Assembly: GCF_016802725.1 (NCBI RefSeq)
Contig: NC_052672.1
Coordinates: 4,709,249 to 4,773,248, forward strand
DNA length: 64,000 nucleotides
Direction of reading: 5' to 3'
Source of the DNA: Solenopsis invicta
Lineage: Eukaryota > Arthropoda > Insecta > Hymenoptera > Formicidae
The translations under genes were made by a program, and so were the position numbers. Shown here one piece after another: positions 33,151-46,473 of the stretch; position 1 is the first letter of the stretch, and each line of letters starts with the position of its first letter. Below the pieces are notes generated by a model that worked only from the letters and a program-made list of their open reading frames with translations, ran no database searches and was not told the origin of the DNA.

Positions 33151-34553
33151 TGCAATCGCCCGGAACTCTTCGGCACGCGCTTCAATATGTTGAGAACTGT
33201 AGAAAAAATATTTTTTCGTACACAGAACTCTTCGAAAAAGTCCAGCACCTCACCTATATGTGCGAAAAATCGGCTTTTTCAGGAGTTATTAATTTTTTGT
33301 TAATTAACTAATATCGGAATCGCCCGGAACTCTTCGGCACGCGCTTCAATATGTTGAGAACTGTAGAAAAAATATTTTTTCGTACACAGAACTCTTCGAA
33401 AAAGTCCAGCACCTCACCTATATGTGCGGAAAATCGAGCTTTTTCGAGAGTTATTAATTTTTTGTTAATTAACTAATATCGGAATCGCCCGGAACTCTTC
33501 GGCACGCGCTTTAATATGTTGAGAACTGTAGGAAAAATATTTTTTCGTACACAGAACTCTTCGAAAAAGTCCAGCACCTCACCTATATGTGCGGAAAATC
33601 GACTTTTTCGGGAGTTATTAATTTTTTGTTAATTAACTAATATCGGAATCGCCCGGAACTCTTCGGCACGCGCTTCAATATGTTGAGAACTGTAGAAAAA
33701 ATATTTTTTCGTACACAGAACTCTTCGAAAAAGTCCAGCACCTCACCTATATGTGCGGAAAATCGACTTTTTCGGGTGTTATTAATTTTTTGTTAATTAA
33801 CTAATATCGGAATCGCCCGGAACTCTTCGGCACGCGCTTCAATATGTTGAGAACTGTAGGAAAAATATTTTTTCGTACACAGAACTCTTCGAAAAAGTCC
33901 AGCACCTCACCTATATGTGCGGAAAATCGGCTTTTTCGGGATGTTATTAATTTTTTGTTAATTAACTAATATCGGAATCGCCCGGAACTCTTCGGCACGC
34001 GCTTCAATATGTTGAGAACTGTAGGAAAAATATTTTTTCGTACACAGAACTCTTCGAAAAAGTCCAGCACCTCACCTATATGTGCGGAAAATCGACTTTT
34101 TCTGGTGTTATTAATTTTTTGTTAATTAACTAATATCGGAATCGCCCGGAACTCTTCGGAACGCGCTTCAATATCTTTAGAACTGTAGGAAAAATATTTT
34201 TTTGTACACGGAACTCTATTTTATAATATTATAACATTAATGTTTTATAAAAAAAAAATAAAAAAAAATAAAAAAACTATGTTAAACGCTGGAACTCTTT
34301 CTAGAACTCATCTAGAACTATAGATCTTTTAAAATCCTACAAGAATTCGGTCTGGAAAATGTCGTAGGACAAAGTGAGGTGCTGCGTGAACCTGGCACCT
34401 CACTTTGTCCTATGCGTTTTTTTCGCTTTAAAGGCCAGAACTATTTGTTTTATCTATCAGGAACTGTAGAACTATTGAAAATAAACTCAGAACTGTCAAT
34501 GTTTAGTGATTTTCCACCAAATGATGTGCCAGCTTCACACACACGATAATCAT

Positions 34554-35265
34554 GCATGAGGACTACATGAAACCGCACGAAATGTTATCTGGCATATGTT
34601 AAAATATATATAATCATATATAATTATATATATAAAAATTTTTTTTTGACAAACTAAATACAGTTACTAGGCAATCACATAAACTATAATTCCCAAGCAG
34701 AACAACGATGAGTTACAATAACGTCAAAATGATATCAAAGTGAATCGTAATTGATCAAAAAATTACTTTTAACAATCATTTTGCAGTCACTTTAATGTCA
34801 TTTTGACGCCATGATGACTTTCTGTTCTGTTTGGGTTAATCCAAACGCCTACCTATTTTATAACATTCTGGTGTTAAGATATTTTGATATCTCTCTGCCA
34901 AGCACCCGGCGTTCGTTGCGATGCTTTACCGGTACGAGTTTATTAATGATTTATGATGGATTTAATCCTAATAATACATTTATATGATGTAAACAGATTG
35001 GTTATATTTTTTGTCGAGTTTATAGTTACGAGCGTATCGCGTAGTTGCATACGTAATTGAGCGTTGCGTCGTTACATCGCGTTACCTCCTCTAATATTTG
35101 TTAATAAATATCAAAATGTATTATCATAATATGTATATTACAATATTAGATTACATAATATTAGATTACAAAGCAAAATGAAAAAGCAACAATTGTAATT
35201 TGTCAAATAAAATCATATCATATATTTCTTAATAGAGTAAAATATTTACAATAAATTAACCAGCT
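34554..35265. other. Intergenic / 3' flank of the carboxypeptidase
   Basis: Mixed AT-rich sequence with a more CpG-containing patch at 34890-35090. No gene is recognised. The carboxypeptidase 3' UTR should lie just below 35266. Confidence 0.4.
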
Positions 35266-38200
35266 TTAAACATTTTTTGGAAGTCCACGTGCTTTTGCCT
35301 CTTTAAACATTCCTACGAGAGAATCCAGAGTCTCTTCTCCAGTAGGAATAATTTGATCAGGCGGTAATAAGAAGCCGTAATATCCTTGATCACGCAATTC
35401 GTAGGTGTAAGACAAGGGTAAACCATAAGTGCCTTTGATATAATCGCAAGTGCTCCCGGAAGCTATATCTAAAAAAAAATTTAACAAGAATATTAATTTT
35501 TTAAAAATCACGTTTCACAAAGTTGAAAAATTTTAAACATATATTGCATATCTCAAACAGTCTACACAAGTTTTTGTGTTAACTCTAACTCCCCACACAT
35601 ATTTTTGTTACCTACCTCCCCACCTATGAGTTTGTGGAAATCTGTAACTTTAACACGCTATTATATCTTTTGAACAAAAACTATATTTTTTAACTGGTAA
35701 TACATGAAATATATATCTTAGAATCTGATAAAAACGCTCCTGATTTTGTATAACAGATTCTTATAGCGCGAAACACATTTCTTGCGTTATAGGAGGTCTT
35801 ACTGTATAATTAAAAAAAAATAAAGGGGTATTCAAAACGCCGTAAACTTACAAGTTATCTACGCAAGTATGCTTTTTAAACTTTCGTGCATTTTCACATT
35901 GAGAATAATGAAAAAAATATGCCCACAGGCTTATCGTACCTATGAATAATTAAAACTGTTTTTTAACTTTAATCCCAGCTTTCAAATTATATCATAAAAA
36001 AGTATAGCAATCTAAAAATTTTATATTGTACCCAGATCTAGGGAGTTAGGGTTACTTTAACACAATATAAATATGTTAGACAGTAGCACAATTATCATAT
36101 AAAAAGTTAATAGAAAAAAGGTAATACTTTGACACAATTTTAAAAAAATTGAAGAAGTATATTTCAGTAAAACGAACATTTATAATATGTCGATACATCT
36201 TATTCATTTGTTTTAGAATTTATACAAGATCAGTTGTAATTCTTGTGTCAAAATTTTACCATAAGAAATAACTTAATGACTGTAAGATTCACTCTGTGTG
36301 TGTATATACATGTATACACATAGGGTAAATCTTACAGTTAAAGAGAAGTAAAATACAGTAAAAAAATAAAATATATATTGTAAATTAAAATTTCTTTGCA
36401 CTTACAGATCGTCTCAGCAATATTTCCGGTTTCATATGAAGTTCCGTATCTCTGTTTGAGAGCGTTAATCGCTGCCGTACCGATAGCCAACTAAAAATAA
36501 TAAAGATTATATATAAATTTTAACATTAAAAAAAATATATAATTAATATTTAAAAAACAATGATTAAAAGGACAATGAAAGTCAACGCGGCTCTTCAGAG
36601 CATACTTAGTATAACTAACAATTGTTATAAGACATTTTTACTTTTGAGCATATCTAAACTTTTTCAAGGTACACTTTTAACTTTTAATTACACATACTTC
36701 TTCATTATTCTTAAACTTGAGTGTATTGTCACACGAAGGTACATACACTTGAGTGTTTTTTTGTTATTTAACTTTTTATTCGGTTATACACACTTTGAGC
36801 TATACAAAATTAAAACAATAACATGGAATTTTATTAATATGGTTTTTTAAGCAAAATTTTTATATCGAAATATTTCTTGGATAAATCGTTTGTCATTCTA
36901 GAGTGCAGTGTCTAGAAACATTAGAGACATCATCTTTAAAATCTTTTAAATTCGAAGAATCTGATTGAGACATACAATTAGTCCAACAATAGTGATGTAC
37001 AAAAAAAATTGTAAAAAAATGTTTTATTAATTTCTAAAATATTTCTTTTTTCGAAAAATCTTTTCATTTTGCTTTAGAATGTTACAGTTTTTCTTACCAT
37101 TTCCTCGTAGTTGTCAAGGTGATCCGGCGTATGTCCGTATGGGAACATCAATAGCTGCGAAAAACTGTGGAATGATATGTATGCATAAAACTTGTCGGCA
37201 ATAGTTTCGATGTATTCGGACGCGCTCTTCGTCTCTATGTCGGAGAACGGCGCACTTCCGGCATAAGTTTCAGAGCATGGATTACTGCTGGCACCTCCAG
37301 CTGAAAACATCAAATTACAACAATGTTAATAAATTTTTTTTTTAATAAAAAATTCTTTGAAATTTTTAGAATAACCTAAACTTTTAATAACACTTTATTC
37401 CAACTCTGTTAGAAAAGTTTTAATAAAATTATTATAAAATATCGATAAACTTGACGTTTTATTAAACTTGATAAAATTTCAATACATTCACCCTATACCT
37501 GATAATTTTTCAGACTGATTTTTTCATGGAAAGGCAAATAAAACTAACAAAGTACGAATCAGCTGTTAGCCGAAATAATTAATATGAAGTCTTGTATTTA
37601 ACATATATAAATTTTATTATTATTGGATTAATAATTTGCGAGTTCTTGTTTTGTTTTCTAAGTTTTTGTATGTAGTTATATTTTCGCTATTAAAAAAGAA
37701 GCGTATGTCAAGAAAAAAATTTTAATAACAATTGTAATTGGTGATAAAACATGATGTTTTATGTATGACTTGTAAACAAAAATACAGTTATTTGCATGAG
37801 TAAATCGAGGCAAAACGAAATCATTTGTGTTTTTATTTGCGAATTGTACATGAAACACTATGTTTTTTTAATAGTTACAAATGCACATTGCATTTGTATG
37901 CATAATGCAATGTGCATTTGTAACTATTAAAGCAAAGGTTCGAAGAAAAAGAGTAATGTTAATTTTAAGTTCAGTATAATTAAATGAAAAAATAGGTTAA
38001 GTGTACGTATATATGGGATAAATTGGATTAAAAAAATTTGTTCAAACAATTGTAATCCTTTGAGGAACAAATAATTTTATTTTATTCATTGTTTTCGTCT
38101 TTTAGCTATTAGTTTTAGGACCAAAATTTCAGTATTCACGACCAAAATTTTTTGTTGTTGATTAAAAAGAAAAGAATCTAGCAAACAGAAATGAATTGAA

Positions 38201-40300
38201 GTGAATAAAAATGAATTTATTATGACATTTTCAAATTCGCACTTTAGATTTTTCGAATCCGTTTGAATCCAAAAATAATATGAATTCAAAATAATGAATA
38301 GCGCATTTTATATTTCAATCTATTTAAATCCAAAAACACTCGGAATATCTAAACCGCAAACTCGAATAAATTAAAATAAATTGTAATTTTCAATTTATTT
38401 GAATTAATTTTTGTTTAATGAAAATAAATCTATAGATTTTAAATTTTAATAAAGTTCAATTTAGCTAATATGCAATAGCATAATATTTTAATAAGATTGG
38501 AATAAAAATGTAATAAAATTTTGACAAAAAATTAATACTACGTAATACCATTTAATAAAAAAATAAGGAAATTTTTTTTTAATAAAATAAATCTTATAAA
38601 TAGTCCATAGCAATAAATTAACATTTTTTTGAAATTATAATAAATTTTTATGAAATTGCAACGAAAAGACCCAACTACATTATTGACGAATTAACGACAT
38701 TTTATTATATGAATTTTTGATGAAATTATAATGAAAAATCGCAAATACTCTGTAATGGCAAATTAATGATAATTTATTGGAACTAATAAATTTTTGATGA
38801 AATTTTAAAATCTCACTAGTCACAATGTTCCAAAATGAACATAAAATTCAACAAAATATTATCAAAATTTCATCAAAATTTTATTAAAATTTTTCCACCG
38901 AGACAGCTATTTGAAAGAGAGAGAGAGAGAGGGGGGGGGGAGAGCAAGAGAGAAGAAGAAAGAATTTTCGCTGTTCACTATATAAATCTGGATACTTACT
39001 GTTCCATTTGTAGCCCCAGTTCCTGTTAGGATCGCTGCCACGGCAAAAGATACCGTATGGTTTACGCGTCTTTCTCCACAATCGGTCCTGGAAATGAGAC
39101 ATGACACACAGATAAAATTAATTTTTTATGAATTAAAAGATCACGTATAATATTATGAAACAGAGAACTTACCGTAGTATGCGTGTACGCGTAACCGTCA
39201 GGATTAAATGATGGGAAGATGTACCAATCGTGTCTGTCAGCTAGCTCTCTGACGTCCGGGTCGTTACTGGTCAGCAATTGATTCAAGATATACATGACAG
39301 TTGCCGGCGAGATCCATTCTCTGGCGTGAATGCCACCCTCGATAAAGATTCCAGGATTGTTAGCTTTAAAGGAAACCTTTACGCCTTTGATCTGGCGGTT
39401 TTCATATGTTCTACCGGCTATGACAACCTCCACTTTGTCGGGATATTCCTCAGCCAGGTCGTCTAGTTTCTGATAGATCTCCTCGATAGTGTGATAACTA
39501 CTATCGAATTCTTTTGACCGGCGCTGAGGAGTTGTTCCGTCAATTAATTTCTGAACGTCGTTAATATGAAGCTGGTACGGTATACCGATCTGAGCCATCC
39601 TCTCGTAGAATTCAGGCAACTTGTGCGGAGCGACCATTAGATCTGCTTGTTTATTCACCATACTCGGTGATTTCCAGAAAGAGAACTGTAAAGAATGTTT
39701 AATTTTGCATAATAATCTTTAAGTTTAATTTTGAAGTTAAAAAAATGTTATAAGAATTATTTGTTTATTTTTTATTTTCAATATTTTGTAAATAACTTTA
39801 CAGTTTTACAGAATATTTAACAATTAAAAATTTCTGGAATTAATTCTAAGGGGGCCTATTCTTAACGATGTCGTTAATAATATCGGTGTGCATCTGTTAC
39901 ATGATATAAAAAAACCTAATACAAAGATATCGTAACGATACCATTAAGGCTATAGCATAAGGCTATAGCATAGGCCTTTAAGTTTCGATTTTGTGTATAA
40001 ATTTTGTGAAACTGATTTTGCATGAATTTCGAGTAACAAAGCAAGTATCGAATGCAATATTAAAGCGTACTTTAAGTAAGAATAAAGTTCTGTAAAGACA
40101 TTCTCTATTTATATTTGCAAAACGTATCTATAACTTAAAAAGAATTTACTCACTCCATCATAAGCATTTTCCAATTCCTGCAGAATTTCGAGTTGTGTTT
40201 CTGTGGTGGGAATCAGCTTGAAGACCTTGTAATTGTTGTAAAGAGCTTTCTGGGCTGTCGTCAGGCCCACGATCGCGCACAGCACTATTATCTTCCACAT
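35266..40300 (-). CDS. Zinc carboxypeptidase A-like (M14A), six coding exons, complete
   Basis: Exons: 40154-40300, 39173-39685, 39000-39087, 37098-37300, 36406-36490, 35266-35468; phases match, 1239 nt, 412 aa. Signal peptide MWKIIVLCAIVGLTTA, then an activation peptide (to about residue 105; basic TPQRRSK would suit tryptic release), then the catalytic domain. Zinc ligands: H169 and E172 (GGIHAREW) and H294 (ISFHSFSQ). Substrate-binding R228 (WRKTR), N241 and R242 (DPNRNW), tyrosine Y346, general base E369 (YTYELRD). Cysteines 235 and 258 match the conserved disulfide. The residue corresponding to bovine position 255 is Cys353 (GSTCDY), not Asp, so B-type (Lys/Arg) specificity is unlikely and an A-type preference is inferred. 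It is a secreted digestive-type exopeptidase. The codon for Y346 is split by intron 5. Confidence 0.93.
36281..36338. repeat. Short hairpin in carboxypeptidase intron 5 flank
   Basis: CTGTAAGATTCACTCTGTGTG pairs imperfectly with CACATAGGGTAAATCTTACAG across TATATACATGTATA. It lies in the intron between exons 5 and 6. Confidence 0.5.
36690..36950. repeat. Dispersed repeat family B, copy 1
   Basis: AACAATAACATGGAATTTT...TATCGAAATATTTCTTGGAT...TAGAAACATTAGAGA closely matches about 63790-63950. It lies in intron 4 of the carboxypeptidase. The frame 36560-36850 reads across it and is not a gene. Confidence 0.55.
37867..37931. repeat. Perfect 27-bp-stem hairpin in carboxypeptidase intron 3
   Basis: TAATAGTTACAAATGCACAT + TGCAT and its exact reverse complement enclose an 11-nt loop (TTGTATGCATA, 37894-37904). 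The stem core is 37869-37893 with 37905-37929, extended by two further T-A pairs. It could be a tiny MITE or a fold capable of small-RNA processing; nothing in the sequence decides. Confidence 0.8.
38918..38950. repeat. (GA)n / poly-G simple repeat
   Basis: GAGAGAGAGAG followed by ten G and an AGAGCAAGAG tail, immediately downstream (on the minus strand) of the carboxypeptidase exon 3 donor. Confidence 0.85.
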
Positions 40301-40504
40301 AATGGCTCTGTATAAAACTAAACATTTCCCATAATTTTAATGCGTGAAATTAATTTTTATTGATCGTTAATCAATACAATTATCGCAAATACTATTTTCG
40401 GTTAGACAGTATAAAACTTTTTACAGAAAAATAGTCGACGACCATTGTCATCGACTAGACAGTCGATTCAATTCAAGAATAGTCTTTCTCGTAGAGATCA
40501 GCTT

Positions 40505-40570
40505 ACCCTTTGCTAAATAAGAACGTTTGTGTTTATGATTAAGCTACTGTTTCGTCCATTGTATTTAAAC
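40505..40570 (-). promoter_or_regulatory. Candidate TATA promoter and 5' UTR exon of the carboxypeptidase
   Basis: On the minus strand GTTTAAATAC (40561-40570) is followed about 30 bp later by an initiator-like AATCATAA (start about 40535). After about 28 nt a consensus donor follows (AAAGG then GTAAGC, below 40507). A good acceptor (TTTATACAG) precedes 40307, just upstream of the ATG at 40298-40300. The spacing is that of a TATA gene with a short noncoding first exon, common for highly expressed gut proteases. Confidence 0.45.
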
Positions 40571-43500
40571 ACTGGATGCACACGGCACCAACAATCAACA
40601 TATATCTAGAACATTTTAAGAAAAAATCATGCTGATCAATCAAGCGAAGATTATATTGGGTTTTACCGTTGGATTAATTTGAAAAGAATCGCGTTATCAC
40701 GTTGATCCGTGTTGATTAATAGGTATCGAAACAACGTGTCATAATTAGTTATCTAGCAGCTTTATCTGATGTATAAACTGATTGTATATTTATATTCACA
40801 TGTGCTTTTCTATAATTTAGATTCTAAAGTTATATTTACTAGAAAATATTGTTATACGTTAATTGCTATATAATATGTAAATGTAATGCTTTTATATTTA
40901 TGTAATAATGGCAGTCATATTCTTGGTTTGCTGAGTTAAATCTTAGAGTATTTATATTATAAAATTTTTTACAGTAGATAAAAATTTATTATAAATACAT
41001 AATAAAATATATCGTAACACGAGTTAAAATTTTTCGAATTTTGTTTTATGTATGTGCGGATTACGTCCTAAATACATCGGCCTTTTGTTAAAGGAAATGA
41101 TATAGGAATTAAATTTAAATTAAAACTTTCTTGTTATATTTTGATTCGCAAATTTTGAAACATCCTGTATATATTCATAAGTTTTATTGGAGTTAATATA
41201 GAAGAAGTTAATTTATTTATATTAAAATCATATGTTACCAAAATATTTAATTACAAGAAGAATAACGTTGATTTAGAAAAAGTAATATGATTTTATGTAG
41301 TCTTACAAGTATAAGAAAATTATTCAGTAAGCATAAAATCATTACTTTACAATGATATTTGATGACATAATATTTTTAAATTAGTCGTCTTTTATCTTTA
41401 ACGTTATATACAATATAGATACGAACAAACAATGACTTCAAAATATTTCAACACTGTTTTAAAAACAATTAAATACCAAATAATTCTTTTCAATGTTTAT
41501 ACAATATTATTTTAGAACATTTAAAACGTTATATACCATTAACATTTCTAAATGTTACTTTAATATTTCTTGCTTATTGGGTAAATAATATAAGAAATAA
41601 AAACTGCTTTCAACGGTAACCCAATTAATGTTTGCAAAATAGATGAAATAAAGCAATAATCAAATCAATATACTAAATAATCACTAAATTCTTTTTTATT
41701 TGCAAGAATGTATAAATTAAAGGTGTAAATTAAAGTAACTTATTTTCTGACAAATAATTTTTGCTTCGTTTTTTCTAAAAATGATACCTTCTTTTGATAA
41801 ATAAATACTTGAATTTACATTTTACTTTCTTTATTATTTATTTAACATAATTTTTTAATTTTTTTTTTGCCACTAATTAACTGTACTTTGCGTATCTTTT
41901 TACATTTTATTATGCAGTTATCATACATACATTTATATCCTTATCTTGTTCAGTATTATCGATTCTTCATTGTCTTATCATACGGTCTTCTACGTCGATT
42001 AATTATTGCGTGACTGTCATTTTTAATCACGGTTTCTCAATGAAGTTTAATCTCTAGATAACTAATTGGAACGATAAGATAATCTCATCTAATTACACTT
42101 GTCGACAAAAAAATTTAGTCAAGTAACTTTAATCCAAATAGATGTTTCTTATGATTGTTGGCATGTTGCATCCAAATCCGTATATAAAAAGTGAAAATGT
42201 TCTATCATGTCAGGTTTTTAAAAAAAAAAATGAGATTTTCTTTAAATCAACGTTATTTTTTGGAACTAAATATTTTATAATATACTAACAAATATATTTT
42301 AAACATAAGCAAATTAACTTATCAACATAAAACTGTAATTGATTGCTCAAAGAAAATAAAAAAGGAGAAATGCAGAGATTTTCTTTTCAATCTTTTGAAA
42401 CATCAATTCAGTTTACATAAAAGAAATTTTTGCGACAGGTGTGTGGAAAGTAAAAATTGTCAGTAAAAATTGCATTCAACAAATCACAGAATATAATTGT
42501 AAAATTACGTTAAAATAACATATGTTACCTAACAAACCAATATAAACGTAATCTAGATTATTGGGGTACAAAATACACATTTTATATAACAATAATACAT
42601 TATATCAGACTGACAAAATTAAAACGCAAGAATAGAAGGCTTAAAAAATAATTTTACATATTTATTTTATTTTATTTTTTTAGCAATATAATATAAAATC
42701 TACATTGCATATACATAGAAAAAATAATGACCTACTATGAATTATCAAGAAGTGAATCAAGAAGTGAATTAATACATTTAAATCGAGAAAATAGTTAACT
42801 GCTCGAAAATGAATATTAGTGCTCAATACTAATAATAACCGAGGTAATATATTTCGCAACAAATTCTTTACAGTTTTTGGGACAAAGGGAATCGTAATGC
42901 TTACATTATTAAATTAATTAGCAATTTAATTTCATATTACATTTCTAGTTCTATTTATTAGTTGCGTTTTAAACGACAAACATACGACGCAGTTGAGAGG
43001 AACTTATAAATATACAATATATAAATTTATCTAAGAAATTATTGAGCACTAATTGTAAAATCCGCTTTTGATAAATTTTCTAGATTTAAATGTGTTGTAT
43101 AAATGTTATATCAAAATATTGAATAATATTTCTGAATGTTGAATCGCAATGTCTGCAAGACAGTCAATAGTTATTAATTAAACAAACGTTTTTGAAATTT
43201 AATTTAATGTTTGTATGCTGTATGGTTCAACATGTATGTCAGAATGGAAAAAGTTGATTTTTTTTTAAACTAAATTAAATAATAAAATTAATGACCTATA
43301 AAGTTAATTTCATTATATTTAAAAGTTACTTGAATGGAAAATTAACTCCATTCAATGATGTATCAAATTAGCTTTAATTAACTTTAAATTAAAAGAAAAT
43401 TAGAATGTAATTCTTTTTAAAATTAATTAAAAATTAATTTTAAAAAACGTTTTTTAAACAATGTTACAATTTTAAGATTAAATTACTCAAAATAACAAGA

Positions 43501-45900
43501 CAAATACAATACAGATTGAAAAGGTATCTTTTCAACTTTATTATTTAACTTTTACTTTTAATTAATTACTATTCAACACCGATTTTTACCTGTTTATGCA
43601 ACGATGATTCATGCGATGCGATGACTATATTAACTTCCTAGGTTGCGTTTTGTGAAATGTGCTCCAACGATTCACTTTTCAGCTTTTATATACATATACG
43701 CGCCAGTTTTTTTTTTAAATCATAGCACACCCGGAGTAATGGAATATATATGGGCGTTTAATTGTATGAGAAATGAATTATTCGTGAACCGCTAACACTA
43801 CCGCATACATGATGTTCTAAATTTATTATTTGCCTTGATAACATGCGGGTTCTTATCAGACACGGATACTGTATGTGCTTAAGAATTAGCGAAAACTCGA
43901 TCAAGGATTAAACAGTTCGACCTGGTTTCTCATGATATAGGACAATCACAAATACTGATGTAGGTCTCCTAAAATTAAAAATAAAATGACATCCTTCCCT
44001 TCTCTATTTTTCGGAAACTAAACATTGCATTAGATTAATCTTAAAAAATCTTTTTAGAAAAAATATACGCTAATTAGTAAATTTGTACGTAAAAATTATT
44101 TAAAAGTATATGCATTATTAAATGAAAAATTAACTGTTCAAAAATAGATCTGAAATCAGTCTAATTAACGAAATATTATCTACTGGACAAACTGAAATCT
44201 TAAAATATTACAGTTTTATTTACTTACATTTAATCAATAGAATCCATTTTATTCTTTTCTACTTATTTTTCTGATTTATGAATATTTCACTCAAATACGT
44301 ATAAAACGGACTTAAAATCGAAATAAAACGAAAACTTGATGTTCAGATTAAATTTAATGACATCGAAAGATTACTCTGTATATATATCGTTTATTATAAA
44401 TAGATAAGAAAGAAATATCAATATCTTATTAATGTGTGTATGTGTGTTTTGTTAAAATTTTATCGTATGAATATATTTAAAAATTATAAATCAGAAAATC
44501 ATTACAACACGATATATACAATCGCAATTCATTATAAGAAAGGTCAATAATGAGCATTTAATTAGATGTAAATATTGTAAAGGAGAAGAAGGTAATATGG
44601 CACTCATTTTTATTTTATTGAATAATTTTGTTTATAATCAATATTTTATATTGAAACTACAACGATTCTATTCGTCAAAGTGTTGTTTAATAGATTCTAA
44701 ACTTAAAGTAATGAAATATTTATTACTTAGGACGTGATTCATAAAAATGTGATGCATTGCATAATCGGTAGGAAAAAAGGTGCTGGTAATATGGCTAGCC
44801 TAAAAATAATTTTTAAAAATTGGTTTTATTTTAAAAACACAGTATTTTGTTAAAAAGTATATATTTTTAATTTTCCATTGTTCAGAATTTTTCTGATTTA
44901 AAATTTTTCTGCGTTTAAAGATTTTAAAGATATCATTAGAAATATCATTTTATCCCTGTTTAACATTAAACAACAAACATAAAATAATATCCCTGATGTT
45001 TTTGAACACTACCCTTTAGAATAACAATCGATTTATGGAAGAAATATCTATTTCAATATGAAAATTTTGTTTAAAAAACCATATTAACAAACTTTTATAT
45101 TATTGTTTAATTTTGAACAACTCGAAGTCTATACAGACAAATAAAGAGTTAAATAACAAAAAAATACTTGTGTACATACAATCGTGTGATAATACGCTTA
45201 AGTTTAAAAACAATGAAATAGTATGTGCAATTAAATGTTAAAATACTTTGAAAAAGTTTAGAAGTGCTCAAAAGTAAAAATATCTTGTAACAATTGTTAC
45301 TAATTGTGTAGCTTCACTAAAAAACGGCAAGTTAATAATTGATCAATTGAATAATTCCATAAACAATTGTTAGAATTTGTCACCTAATAACGAAGATAAT
45401 GGGGGGGGGGGGGTCCACAGTAGCCATAATAACCTCTTCTTCTTTAAGCATAATTTTAAATTTTTACAGATAATAATGTAAGAATAATATTGATTAAGAT
45501 AAACGTTTAAGACATATAAGACTTTCTTCAGCATTTTATGCAATACATCTATATATTAAACTAAACTAAAACATGTATGTACTTATATATAAAATTAAAA
45601 GACATAACAAATATTTGAGTTCACATGAGATTTTTGACCATGGTCAAGATGTTTCATAATTACAGTTGCGGTGATGTAGTTAGTCTAATTATAAATTGTT
45701 GCTATTAGTTCACGTCCAAAATTTATTCTTGTCAATAAGCTTGAAAATTGATACGTCATTATCTTTACGTGTAGAGATAATGTTGATATTTATTTATATT
45801 AGCGGTTACAGTTCCGATAATTTTGACCTTGATAGATGTTAGAGGTCAAGGGTACTGAATAATTTATCTTTATAAATTAATCGGCGGTCTCGTATAATTT
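40571..45900. other. Large AT-rich intergenic region, no gene seen
   Basis: About 5.3 kb of AT-rich DNA without splice-supported open frames. A mariner-like terminus (ACATCCTGTATATA) occurs at about 41161. A slightly more GC-rich patch with a TATATACATATACGCGCC motif lies at 43590-43800. A 12-bp poly-G tract lies at about 45402. The open frame 42680-42862 is low-complexity. Confidence 0.5.
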
Positions 45901-45949
45901 TGAAGATATACTTATATAAAATTTATTTTCGAAATTTTATTATTTTTGT

Positions 45950-46240
45950 TATATGACACCTTGTATATGTATACTATTCCACATGGGTTTACAACTTGTG
46001 AAGCAAGGTTCACCCCCCCCTCCACACTATTTACAGAGAGAAATGAGGTCTAGGATTGTTCTATTCCATATAGGTTGTTGTTTTTTCATGCGAAGCGACG
46101 TTTACTACTCCCTCCACCGCTACTTAAAAAGCGAAATAAAACTGACGGTAAAAGTTTACATTAGAGGAGCAGCTTCTGACGACCTTGACCTTGACATATG
46201 TTATCAATGGGAAGGTACTAAGTGACATACGAAAAGTTTT
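45950..46240. repeat. Dispersed repeat family C, copy 1
   Basis: The reverse complement of about 45970-46070 (GGAATAGAACAATCCTAGAC, CTGTAAATAGTGTGGAGG, AAACCCATGTGGAATAGT) resembles 60680-60800. Both regions also carry TGACCTTGACC/CAAGGTCA motifs nearby (46178 and 60430-60460). The open frame 45953-46225 crosses the repeat. Confidence 0.45.
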
Positions 46241-46473
46241 AAGTAATGCTCACTTTTTATTAAAAAAATATCATTACAGAAAGAAAAAACAGTTTTTCTT
46301 ACTCATTTCAGAAAATATTCATTTTACGAAAAAATGTGTCAAACAAAAAATGAAGTTCATAATAAGCTCTGTAAAAAAGGTCATATACATATTTTACCTA
46401 ATTTCAATACTTTAGTCGTTATTGTAGAAAAACTGTTTTGCGTCAAAAACCCATACGGAGAACGCGTGGGCGG

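Larger units (their letters stand above)
28928..34544. mobile_element. 5.6 kb foldback element with 164-bp subrepeat arrays and 9-bp target duplication
   Basis: The nonamer GATAATCAT flanks both ends (28919-28927 and 34545-34553). Terminal repeats of about 330 bp begin GTGTGTGTGAAGCTGGCACA and contain an 18-bp-stem hairpin. Between them lie about 21 copies (29260-32640) and 10 copies (32640-34215) of a 164-bp unit, in opposite orientation about a short centre at 32640. The unit carries TACAGTTCTCAACATATT, GAAGAGTTCCGGGCGATTCC and GTGAGGTGCTGGACTTTTTC. The 9-bp duplication and inverted subrepeat arms fit Drosophila FB-like or MULE-type elements; no transposase is present. High arm identity and intact duplications indicate recent insertion. 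Frames of 62-77 codons recurring inside are artefacts of the repeat. Confidence 0.88.

Noticed and set aside
31808..33248. Repeated 62-77 codon open frames on both strands (MAGVNNLLLTNK- and MSYMVETLVFIR-type)
   Set aside because: They are the six-frame reading of the 164-bp subrepeat; each frame recurs with the repeat period and inverts with the palindrome. There is no independent start signal, splice site or domain.
28928..34544. CRISPR-like or satellite/centromeric array
   Set aside because: This is eukaryotic DNA, the units are contiguous without unique spacers, and the array is inverted about a centre with terminal repeats and a target duplication, so a foldback transposon explains it better than a satellite.
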